Assembly: GCA_029251785.1 (NCBI GenBank)
Contig: JAQXCQ010000047.1
Span: 1 to 32,231 of the forward strand
Source of the DNA: Maricaulis sp.
GTDB lineage: Bacteria; Pseudomonadota; Alphaproteobacteria; Caulobacterales; Maricaulaceae
DNA length: 32,231 nt
Reading direction: 5' to 3'
This document shows positions 8,595 to 17,014 of this stretch, piece after piece; the first letter of the stretch is position 1; every line of letters starts with the position of its first letter. The notes under the pieces were generated by a model. It was not told the origin of the DNA, did not search any database, and worked only from the letters and a program-made list of their open reading frames with translations. The position numbers and the translations under genes were made by a program.

Positions 8595-8684
8595 TGAGAA
8601 CACAGATGTGTCAGGGTTTGCGATGAACGGCAAGCTTCCGGCCGTTTTTGTGCACCCGAAAACTCTGTCTTTACAATGATGACT

Positions 8685-8702
8685 TCTCCTGACGCCAAAA
8701 TT
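8685..8702. repeat. 18-base direct repeat, copy 2
   Basis: Second identical copy of TCTCCTGACGCCAAAATT, upstream of the YafY-type regulator. The bases on either side differ from those around copy 1, so similarity is confined to the 18 bases. Confidence 0.7.
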
Positions 8703-8924
8703 AAATTCAAGAGCGTTATCCCTGACATACTGACAATTAAATATTCTGGAGTGTCATGATAAATGTCTATGGGTGAATGATCGTGGTTGTGACGCGAAGA
8801 GAGGCGTTTGGGGCTTTAAACGCTAGGTCTGCAAGGCAATCACAGCTTCATCCGGCTTCATGGCATGGCAGTGAAATGGCAAAGTGAGCAAAAATGCGGA
8901 TTTGGTGATTTCGATTGAGCGAAT

Positions 8925-8961
8925 AAATTTTGAAAATGCGCCAAATGCACATCATTTGCGC
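8925..8961 (-). terminator. Probable intrinsic terminator of dapB
   Basis: Read on the minus strand, GCGCAAATG pairs with CATTTGGCGC (one bulged base) around the 5-base loop ATGTG, and is followed by the T-rich ATTTTCAAAATTTATT. It lies about 100 bases past the dapB stop, at the end of the dnaK-to-dapB gene run. Confidence 0.5.
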
Positions 8962-9063
8962 CTAAAGCGCCTCTTAGTGACCCGTTTTATCGCTTTTTGG
9001 CTCGAAACTGGATTTAGTTTCATGCGGGACGCTTTGTCATCCCCGAACACGAAAATTAAGCAT

Positions 9064-9888
9064 TCAATCGGTGACGACGTTTTGCATGGAATACAAACCG
9101 GGTTCACGACGGCCCCCATTATTGAACATCCACGACGCCGCTTCCAAAGCGCCATGGGCAAAGACGCTTCGATCGAAGGCGCGGTGAGAAATGGTCAATT
9201 CTTCGAGTTCAGACAAAAAACGGACAGAATGCTCACCGATGACGGAGCCACCCCGCGTGACTGCAAATCCTATTGTGCCGATCTCGCGCTCACCGGTTTG
9301 CCCTTCGCGGCTCCAAATGGCTGCCTCCTCGAGACTGACACCCCTCCGGCCGGCAGCGGCCTTCGCCAAAAGCAGAGCCGTGCCGGATGGCGCATCGGCT
9401 TTGTGTTTGTGATGGGTTTCGCTTATTTCAATATCCCACTCGCGCGCCGGCAGGGTGGCTGCTTGCCGAACAAGAGTTTCTGCGACTGCGACGCCCAGCG
9501 AAAAATTTCCGGCTCGGAGTATCGGAAGGGTAGCCGAGATATTTTCGAGGCGTTCGTTTTGCTTCTCTGTAAACCCGGTGACACCGGTGATTAGGGCTGG
9601 ACCTGCTAGGGCGGCCAGGCGTTCTGCAGCGATGACGGTCATTTCCGGTGTACTCGCGTCGATGACCAGATCGGCGTTTTCGGCTGCCAACTCGACGGAC
9701 ACCTCGGTGAGGCATCCGATTTCATCCCGGTTCAACAGTGCGCCAATGTCTTTTTGGGCCAGACCAGATTCGGAGCGCACGACAGCACCAACCAATTCAA
9801 AACCAGCGTGATCGATCACGGCACCGCAAATTGCGCGCCCGAGGCGGCCGGTGGGACCGAGAATAGTAATTTTGATGGGTTCGGACAC
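9064..9888 (-). CDS. dapB: 4-hydroxy-tetrahydrodipicolinate reductase
   Basis: Reduces 4-hydroxy-tetrahydrodipicolinate with NAD(P)H in the lysine/diaminopimelate pathway, supplying peptidoglycan precursors. The N-terminal Rossmann motif is ILGPTGRLGRAI, and the catalytic/substrate motif is HHKHKADAPSGTA at about residues 159-171. The C-terminus PGLYSMQNV is typical. GTG 9888 is chosen because CTGGAG sits 6 bases upstream; the TTG at 9918 would add a leader unlike the family. This start gives 274 aa. The GTG lies one base after the stop of the upstream membrane gene, so translation is probably coupled. It is the last gene of the dnaK-led minus-strand run, an arrangement with dapB near dnaJ that is known in other alphaproteobacteria. 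Confidence 0.95.
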   Translation of the reverse strand: MSEPIKITILGPTGRLGRAICGAVIDHAGFELVGAVVRSESGLAQKDIGALLNRDEIGCLTEVSVELAAENADLVIDASTPEMTVIAAERLAALAGPALITGVTGFTEKQNERLENISATLPILRAGNFSLGVAVAETLVRQAATLPAREWDIEISETHHKHKADAPSGTALLLAKAAAGRRGVSLEEAAIWSREGQTGEREIGTIGFAVTRGGSVIGEHSVRFLSELEELTISHRAFDRSVFAHGALEAASWMFNNGGRREPGLYSMQNVVTD

Positions 9889-9889
9889 G

Positions 9890-10969
9890 CTAGGCTCCAG
9901 ATAAGAGGGTATCGGCAAATTTCCCGAAGATATAGGACGCGATGATTGGAATTAGCGGTATCAGAAAATAGAGCGTCATGCGCGTGGTAACTGAAGCGGA
10001 TAGTGGCCATTCGGGCCGTTTTTCAACCCAGGTCTCGTAGTCCGTCAGACCAGCGAGGGCCGAGGCAGAAGCAGAATTCCCATCTAGCGCCAATGCGCGC
10101 GTCTTGGACATTTCATTGTGGACCCTCACGAGCTCAGCGTCCTTTGCGGCACGGATCTTGTCGTGGACGGGACGAATGGCCCCGACCAAAATCGTTATTC
10201 CGCCTGTTGCAGACAAGACCAAACTTAACAGGGCGACCCAAACTTGCGCCGGATCGACAATAAACAAAAGGAGTACGGCCGCCATGATCAACCAAGACAA
10301 GGCACCGAGAAGGCCGATCCTGCCAAAAATATGGTATTTCTCGAGATGAAAGAGATCTATCTGCAAGAATGTTTTGATGAGTGCTTTTGTTTCCCGACTT
10401 GAGCGATAAACGTCCACCGCGGCCCGAAAGCCAAGCCCGTATAATGGCGGTGCGAATATCATGAACCACAAACCGATTGATTGCAGGTATTGAGGCAGGT
10501 TTGTGTCATTGGCTTGTATAATCAACACATTGAAAACCAGACCAAAGACTATGCCCACGGCGAAAAAGATTCGGTATGCCAGCAGCCACGACTTAGGGGT
10601 TCCGGCAATCAGCGCCTTCGCTTCAGAATGTGCGCCCACTGGCAGGGCCTTCAACAGGGCATCAGTATGCCGGATCCACATGCGGTGACGGTTTTCGGCG
10701 AGTGCGATCGCAACTGTCAGAACCAGAGACAAAACAAAGCCTGACCACCCGGTTTCATTGAAACCAGTACCATTGCCGGAAAAGGCTAGCAGGTCTGCAC
10801 GACCGGCATTGAGGGCGATGAGCACAAAGCAGCCAAAATTAAAGACAAACACGGCGAGTGTTGTGCCGTAAAATCCCAATGGAGAGAGTCTGTAAAGCCG
10901 GCTTTCAAAGCTGGGTTTATGCGTGGATTGCTCCGCGTCAGGCGTGGGGTCCAGCTGAGTTTCTTCCAT
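9890..10969 (-). CDS. Seven-span membrane protein, unknown
   Basis: I do not recognise this protein of about 359 aa. It has an acidic N-terminus, then hydrophobic spans near residues 32-54, 76-92, 133-153, 164-184, 221-246, 250-270 and 334-354. The loop between spans 4 and 5 (YRSSRETKALIKTFLQIDLFHLEKYHIFGRIG, given here as two parts: YRSSRETKALIKTF and LQIDLFHLEKYHIFGRIG) is amphipathic. Between spans 6 and 7 lies a long charged region with DKIRAAKDAELVRVHNEMSK, possibly coiled. ATG 10969 is preferred to GTG 10981; neither has a clear ribosome site. It follows dnaJ by 51 bases and ends one base before the dapB start, so it belongs to that operon. No function is claimed. Confidence 0.8.
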   Translation of the reverse strand: MEETQLDPTPDAEQSTHKPSFESRLYRLSPLGFYGTTLAVFVFNFGCFVLIALNAGRADLLAFSGNGTGFNETGWSGFVLSLVLTVAIALAENRHRMWIRHTDALLKALPVGAHSEAKALIAGTPKSWLLAYRIFFAVGIVFGLVFNVLIIQANDTNLPQYLQSIGLWFMIFAPPLYGLGFRAAVDVYRSSRETKALIKTFLQIDLFHLEKYHIFGRIGLLGALSWLIMAAVLLLFIVDPAQVWVALLSLVLSATGGITILVGAIRPVHDKIRAAKDAELVRVHNEMSKTRALALDGNSASASALAGLTDYETWVEKRPEWPLSASVTTRMTLYFLIPLIPIIASYIFGKFADTLLSGA

Positions 10970-11020
10970 AGTCGGGCACACTAGGCTGATATGAGGCTTG
11001 AGTTAAGCTGCCTAAGCCAA

Positions 11021-12196
11021 TCAGTTGTGCGGATGGCCATCTTCGGTGGTCACGTCGTCCCAGAATTGCCGCACCTTGTTGAAGAAACCTGCACTGTCAG
11101 GGTTGCAATTATCACCGGACAATTCACAGAATTCCTTGAGCAATTCTTTTTGGCGGTCGCACAAATTGCGGGGGGTTTCGACAAACAGTTCGACGATCAT
11201 GTCCCCGCGTGGGCCGCCCCGGAGGCGTGGCATGCCTTTTCCACGTAAGCGCATGCGGCGCCCGGTCTGGGCTCCTTCGGACATTTTGACTTCAGCCTTG
11301 CCGCCTTCAATTGTCGGAACGTCGATTGAGCAACCCAGGGCCGCCGACACCATTGATGCAGGCGTGCGGCAATAGAGATTAGGTCCGTCGCGTTCAAATA
11401 TTTCATGTTCTTTCAGGGACAGAAAGATGTAGAGATCGCCGCGCGGGCCACCCTGGGCCCCGGCTTCGCCCTCGCCGGTCAGACGGATACGTGTGCCATC
11501 CTCCACGCCGGATGGAATGGTGACACTGAGTTCGCGATTTTCGCGGACGCGACCAACACCATCGCAATCGTGGCAGGGCGTTTTAACATATTGCCCCCGA
11601 CCGCCGCATTGCGGACAGGTCTGCTCCATCGTGAAGAAGCCCTGGCTGCGACGTACCCGGCCAGCGCCGGCGCATGTGCCACAGGTCTCCAGATCGGTAC
11701 CGGGCTCATTGCCCTTGCCTTCACAGCGGCCGCAATTCATTGCAGTCGGCACCTCAACAGTGGTTTCCTTGCCGCCGAACGCGTCTTCCAGGCTAATTTC
11801 CAGGTCAAAGCGCAAGTCTGCGCCGCGCGCCGGGCCAGACTGGCGGCCGCCGCGACGACCATTGGCCATATTGAATGCATCGCCGAAAACTTGTTCGAAA
11901 ATATCGGAGAAGTCAGCGGCTCCACCACCAGCGAATGGCCCCTGGCCACCGGCATGATTACCGCCACCCTGTTGAAAGGCGGCGTGACCCATGCGGTCAT
12001 AGGCAGCGCGCTTTTCATCGTCGGAAAGGATAGAATAGGCCTCGCCGATTTCCTTGAAGTGGGCTTCCGCTTCGGCATCGCCCGGGTTTTTGTCCGGGTG
12101 ATATTTCATTGCCAATTTGCGATAGGCGGATTTGAGGGCCTTGGCGTCGTCGCCTTTGTTGGCGCCGAGAACTTCGTAATAATCGCGTTTGCTCAT
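11021..12196 (-). CDS. dnaJ: Molecular chaperone DnaJ (Hsp40)
   Basis: Co-chaperone that delivers unfolded proteins to DnaK and stimulates its ATPase. The J domain is at residues 1-70 with HPD at 33-35. A Gly/Phe-rich stretch (QQGGGNHAGGQGPFAGGG) follows, then four zinc-binding CxxCxGxG repeats: CGRCEGKG, CGTCAGAG, CPQCGGRG and CHDCDGVG. The C-terminal substrate-binding domains complete a full-length type I protein of 391 aa. Its ATG overlaps the TGA of the upstream FkbM gene (ATGA), and the bases before it (GTAAATCCTC) contain no Shine-Dalgarno match, so it probably depends on translational coupling to the FkbM gene. Confidence 0.97.
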   Translation of the reverse strand: MSKRDYYEVLGANKGDDAKALKSAYRKLAMKYHPDKNPGDAEAEAHFKEIGEAYSILSDDEKRAAYDRMGHAAFQQGGGNHAGGQGPFAGGGAADFSDIFEQVFGDAFNMANGRRGGRQSGPARGADLRFDLEISLEDAFGGKETTVEVPTAMNCGRCEGKGNEPGTDLETCGTCAGAGRVRRSQGFFTMEQTCPQCGGRGQYVKTPCHDCDGVGRVRENRELSVTIPSGVEDGTRIRLTGEGEAGAQGGPRGDLYIFLSLKEHEIFERDGPNLYCRTPASMVSAALGCSIDVPTIEGGKAEVKMSEGAQTGRRMRLRGKGMPRLRGGPRGDMIVELFVETPRNLCDRQKELLKEFCELSGDNCNPDSAGFFNKVRQFWDDVTTEDGHPHN

Positions 12197-13059
12197 GAGG
12201 ATTTACCGCTCGGCAGGGTCAGGACAGCGTTTTGTCGCATTTGCTGGACCACTTCATAGCCGTGTTTAAGACACAGGCCCGCAGCGCCTTCTGTGATGCC
12301 CGCTTCGTGGCGGGTCTCCAGCAGGATGGTGCGAGGCCAAAGATTGCGGGGCGCATCCCCAAAAAACGTATTCAGGACTGGCTCTTCAAAGCCTTCAATG
12401 TCCATTTTCATAATATCGACCCGCTCGACACCGGCTTCTTCAAGCACGGTCTGCAGGGTGGTCAGACGAACTCTGACGCCCTCGCCGGTTTCGGACACGC
12501 GAACTTCACCGCGATTGATTTCCGGTTGGACGAGAACGGCTTCGCCTTCTTCGGAGCCCAGCGCATTGGGAACCACAGTCACGCGTTTGTCGGAAGAGGC
12601 GTTTAGATTGAATTCCAAGCGTCGCCGGTTTTCGGGATCGGGCTCGATGGCGATGGCTTTGAGGTCGCGACCGTTGGTCTCGGCATCTGCCAGCATTGAG
12701 AGCGTATAGAAGCCGGCATTGGCCCCGGCGTCGACGAAAATGAACGGCCGGTTTTGGTCGGAATCGCGAAATTGGCGACGCATAGATGCGCGCTCTTCGC
12801 GGTCCCAGGTCTTGGAACCAACAAAAACACGTTTCTCACAACGATTATCGCGCATGTGAAGGCGGGCGTGCTGGCCGGGGAAAACCTCGACATCGGCGAC
12901 ATTGCGTCCGTTGGACATCAGGACACGCCGAATGGTCGATTCCGCAAACCGACGCAAACGATAGGATGGCAGGGCCATCGCAAAGCGTCGGAGGCTTTCC
13001 TCGAAAGATGAAAGCGCAAAAGCCCCGTACGGAGCTGTGATGGGATCGGGTTCTGGCAT
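12193..13059 (-). CDS. FkbM-family SAM-dependent methyltransferase
   Basis: A 288-aa methyltransferase. Motif I is VDAGANAGFYTL at residues 109-120, the acidic second strand is AIEPDPENRRRLEFNL, and the FkbM signature is IMKMDIEGFEEPVL. The C-terminal ETRHEAGITEGA part resembles family members that act on small molecules or glycans, but the substrate cannot be read from sequence. It is unusual in sitting between dnaK and dnaJ. It follows dnaK by 67 bases containing nested hairpins, and its stop overlaps the dnaJ start. Expression with the heat-shock genes is therefore expected. No signal peptide or membrane span is evident, so it is likely cytoplasmic. Confidence 0.87.
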   Translation of the reverse strand: MPEPDPITAPYGAFALSSFEESLRRFAMALPSYRLRRFAESTIRRVLMSNGRNVADVEVFPGQHARLHMRDNRCEKRVFVGSKTWDREERASMRRQFRDSDQNRPFIFVDAGANAGFYTLSMLADAETNGRDLKAIAIEPDPENRRRLEFNLNASSDKRVTVVPNALGSEEGEAVLVQPEINRGEVRVSETGEGVRVRLTTLQTVLEEAGVERVDIMKMDIEGFEEPVLNTFFGDAPRNLWPRTILLETRHEAGITEGAAGLCLKHGYEVVQQMRQNAVLTLPSGKSS

Positions 13060-13071
13060 GTTCAGGCTCTC

Positions 13072-13126
13072 AAGGTCTTGGCGACCCGGTCAGGCAATAA
13101 GCTGACCGGGTTACCAATTTCAGACC

Positions 13127-13128
<2 letters not shown>
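13072..13128 (-). promoter_or_regulatory. Nested hairpins between dnaK and the FkbM gene
   Basis: A perfect 10-base inverted repeat, ACCCGGTCAG (13084-13093) and CTGACCGGGT (13102-13111), with an 8-base loop, lies inside a second pair, AAGGTCT (13072-13078) and AGACCTT (13122-13128). The outer arm includes bases of the dnaK stop codon. There is no T-run after it on the minus strand, so a partial terminator, processing site or mRNA-stabilising element that sets dnaK above dnaJ is more likely than a full terminator. Confidence 0.6.
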
Positions 13129-15043
<1,915 letters not shown>

Positions 15044-15211
15044 ATGCGTATCTCCGTTTTTTCGGCGGGACTGACACTGTGGCGCGGAGCCTCGCTATGA
15101 AGCGCCCCGTTCCCGTTGGCCGGTCCCCCGCCATTACTTTGTGTGATGCGTCCGAAAAGCCGAAACGAACGCGTGTTGTAAAAAATCGGGATAAACCCGT
15201 CTTGATGGGCG

Positions 15212-15240
15212 ATTTAGGTAGGGAAACGCGATTACGCAAG
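15212..15240 (-). promoter_or_regulatory. Possible RpoH (sigma-32) promoter of dnaK
   Basis: On the minus strand CTTGCGT (15240-15234) is followed after 10 bases by CCCTACCTAAAT (15223-15212). This resembles the sigma-32 pattern CTTGAAA ... CCCATnT, with a spacer one base shorter than usual. It lies about 170 bases upstream of the dnaK ATG. Confidence 0.35.
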
Positions 15241-15330
15241 GGCTTGTTCAGCCTCAGTGCAGGTTTGCGATATGATTAGGATATGATCACGATCGGGTCA
15301 GGCGATATGCCTGCACAGGGAGGGTTTGAT

Positions 15331-15750
15331 ATGTTCATGAAATCGCTTGCTATAATCATGGTTGGTGGCTGTCTTACATCTACAGCGCTGGCGCAAGACG
15401 AGAGTGATGAGCCCGTGGACGATTCTTCGTCGGGTGAGCAAGATTCTATGGGATCGTACTTTTCTTCCGTTCGCGTACACACAGACTCCACCGCGAGCGA
15501 GGCAACTGAATCGCTGGGTGCTCGGGCCTATTCAAGCGGCAATGACGTTACCTTTGGTAATTCACCATCGTCCGGGAGCCAATTGTTGGGTCATGAACTG
15601 ACCCATACGGTGCAGCAGCAACAATCAACTGCCACTGAGACCGATGATGAGCAAGAAGAGGACGCCCAGCCGCAATTGCAGGATCGTCCCCGGATTGACT
15701 CGGCGGCTGATCGCCGGCGCGTGCGGCGGAGCCGGCCAGATAACGACTAA
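15331..15750 (+). CDS. Small secreted eCIS-core (DUF4157) domain protein
   Basis: A 139-aa protein with a Sec signal peptide (MFMKSLAIIMVGGCLTSTALA, cut predicted after Ala21). An acidic Ser/Asp-rich linker follows, then a short DUF4157/eCIS-core domain at about 44-97. Domain hallmarks are SSVRVHTDSTAS, LGARAYSSGNDVTFG and GHELTHTVQQ. HELTH at 88-92 is an HExxH zinc-peptidase-like motif. The tail is acidic (DDEQEEDA) then basic (DRRRVRRSRP). ATG 15331 is preferred over 15283 because GGGAGG lies 7 bases upstream and the signal peptide begins there. This domain usually sits in much larger proteins; no contractile injection genes are in the window. It is divergent from dnaK. Protease activity is unproven. 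Confidence 0.82.
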   Translation: MFMKSLAIIMVGGCLTSTALAQDESDEPVDDSSSGEQDSMGSYFSSVRVHTDSTASEATESLGARAYSSGNDVTFGNSPSSGSQLLGHELTHTVQQQQSTATETDDEQEEDAQPQLQDRPRIDSAADRRRVRRSRPDND

Positions 15751-15887
15751 ATCGATTTTTGATCCACCGCGTGAAAAAATCTCGCGATATACGATAATCG
15801 TCGAATGTTCCGGCTTTGATGATTGCAATAAGTTGCCCCCACGTCCGGGGGGCCAGATGCAGTCATCAATAATCGGGGCTTTCGAAG

Positions 15888-16322
15888 ATGAATATTTTCA
15901 AACCGGCACTTGTCGTTGCAGCCATGTCTGTTTCTCTGTCTGCGTGTTCAACTCTGTTTCCAGAGCAAACAGTCCACGTCACCTCGGCCGAGCCGGGCGC
16001 AGAGGTTTACATGTCTTTGTTGGGAAATACGTCGATGGGCGTCAATGGTCCCGATGTGATGGGCAGTATTCCAACCGGCACCGAACAGGGCAATTTTCTC
16101 TATATCGGTGAAGCGCCGCTTAGCCACACATTCCAGGTCAATCAGTACCAACAAGGATTGATGGTACCGGGTGTGGCCAACACAACTCATACGACATCCT
16201 ACACAGAGGCTGTTATTCGCCTGATTCATGATGACGGGTCCTTGGAAGAGCGTCGCGTTCGCCTAAACAACGGCGAAATTTCGATGAGCTTCAACGGATC
16301 AAGCGCTGAAGCAGCGAAATAG
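15888..16322 (+). CDS. Predicted lipoprotein, unknown
   Basis: A 144-aa protein with a lipoprotein signal peptide: MNIFKPALVVAAMSVS is followed by the lipobox LSAC, with Cys20 as the lipidation site. The mature part is short, with VHVTSAEPGAEVYMSLLG, which resembles PEGA-like surface beta repeats, and Thr-rich NTTHTTSYTEAV. I do not recognise the family. The residue after Cys is Ser, compatible with outer-membrane sorting by the usual Lol rule. GGGG lies about 9 bases before ATG 15888. It is 137 bases after the eCIS-core gene and may be cotranscribed. That gap contains GCCCCC-ACGTCC-GGGGGG (15835-15852), a hairpin with no T-run. Confidence 0.82.
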   Translation: MNIFKPALVVAAMSVSLSACSTLFPEQTVHVTSAEPGAEVYMSLLGNTSMGVNGPDVMGSIPTGTEQGNFLYIGEAPLSHTFQVNQYQQGLMVPGVANTTHTTSYTEAVIRLIHDDGSLEERRVRLNNGEISMSFNGSSAEAAK

Positions 16323-16368
16323 CCGTTTTCGGGTGGAGTGGCGCGTCCAAACGCGCCACTTTCTCCGG

Positions 16369-17007
16369 ATGACCGCGAAATACACCCTACCGCCGGGATT
16401 CTCATTCCGGCCTGAATACTTCAATCGGTCCGCCCAGGCCGATTTGATCGCGTCTGTTGAAGCGGCGATTGCCTCGGTGCCATTCTGGCGACCGACCATG
16501 CCGCGAACCGGCCAACCCATGTCTGTTATGCTCAGTAATTTTGGCCCGTTGGGCTGGGTGAGCGATCAGCGGGGTGGTTATCGCTATCAGAGTGTGCACC
16601 CGGAAACCGGCAATCGCTGGCCACAAATACCTGAGGCGCTCTTGGATTTGTGGGAATGTGTGGCTGATTATCCAGAACCACCTGAGGCCTGTCTGATCAA
16701 TTGGTATGCCGATGATAGCCGGATGGGCATGCATATTGATTGGGACGAAGAGGCGACGGATGCGGCGGTCGTTTCGGTGTCTTTGGGGGCCAAAGCGCGA
16801 TTTCGTATCGGGGGCCCGAACCGCGGAGGCAAGACTGGCTCATTGGTTTTGTCGTCGGGAGATGTCGTGGTGCTCGGTGGCGAGGCGCGGCGCTGCTATC
16901 ACGGCGTGGACCGGATCTATCCTGGGACATCCACCTTATTGCCCGCGCACAGCTTTCCAGGCGGTGGCCGTATTAATCTGACAATGCGGCGGGTGACTTT
17001 GCCGTGA
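16369..17007 (+). CDS. alkB: DNA dealkylase AlkB
   Basis: Fe(II)/2-oxoglutarate dioxygenase that reverses N1-methyladenine and N3-methylcytosine damage. The iron ligands are His122 and Asp124 (GMHIDWDE) and His178 (CYHGVDRIYPGTS). The 2-oxoglutarate contacts are NWYADDS and the two arginines in GGGRINLTMRR (Arg201 and Arg207). The hydrophobic DNA-side region FGPLGWVSDQRGGYRYQ is typical. It is 212 aa from ATG 16369, close to E. coli AlkB (216); GTG 16333 would add 12 residues and has no better ribosome site. It converges on the glutamate-synthase-like gene with only 7 bases between the stops, so antisense read-through is expected. Confidence 0.93.
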   Translation: MTAKYTLPPGFSFRPEYFNRSAQADLIASVEAAIASVPFWRPTMPRTGQPMSVMLSNFGPLGWVSDQRGGYRYQSVHPETGNRWPQIPEALLDLWECVADYPEPPEACLINWYADDSRMGMHIDWDEEATDAAVVSVSLGAKARFRIGGPNRGGKTGSLVLSSGDVVVLGGEARRCYHGVDRIYPGTSTLLPAHSFPGGGRINLTMRRVTLP

Positions 17008-17014
17008 CGCTCGG

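Larger units (their letters stand above)
8571..9063. other. 493-base intergenic region between WYL regulator and dapB
   Basis: This gap separates the start of the regulator from the end of dapB. It holds the two 18-base repeats, an AT-rich middle around 8700-8770, a short imperfect hairpin at 8804-8823 (GCGTTT/AAACGC) and the dapB terminator candidate at 8925-8961. The plus-strand open frame through the right half runs on into the reverse of dapB and is not a gene. No convincing RNA gene was seen. Confidence 0.6.

Noticed and set aside
8567..8728. 53-codon frame upstream of the WYL regulator as a firm gene
   Set aside because: No ribosome site before its ATG and a composition unlike a structured or membrane protein; kept only as part of the repeat observation.
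8884..9594. Long plus-strand open frame crossing the gap and dapB
   Set aside because: Most of it is antisense to dapB, which has full catalytic motifs; the protein shows no domain and has a composition typical of reversed coding sequence.
11405..12259. 284-codon plus-strand open frame opposite dnaJ
   Set aside because: It is the mirror of a highly conserved dnaJ gene, has no ribosome site, and reads as low-complexity Ala/Ile/Gly sequence.
15180..15199. CGGG-TTTAT-CCCG followed by six T in the dnaK leader (minus strand)
   Set aside because: The stem has only four pairs and would fall within the first 20 bases of the transcript if the RpoH-like promoter is right, so an attenuator is not credible.
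15835..15852. GCCCCC-ACGTCC-GGGGGG as a terminator between the eCIS-core gene and the lipoprotein gene
   Set aside because: No T-run follows on either strand; it may still be a weak structural element.
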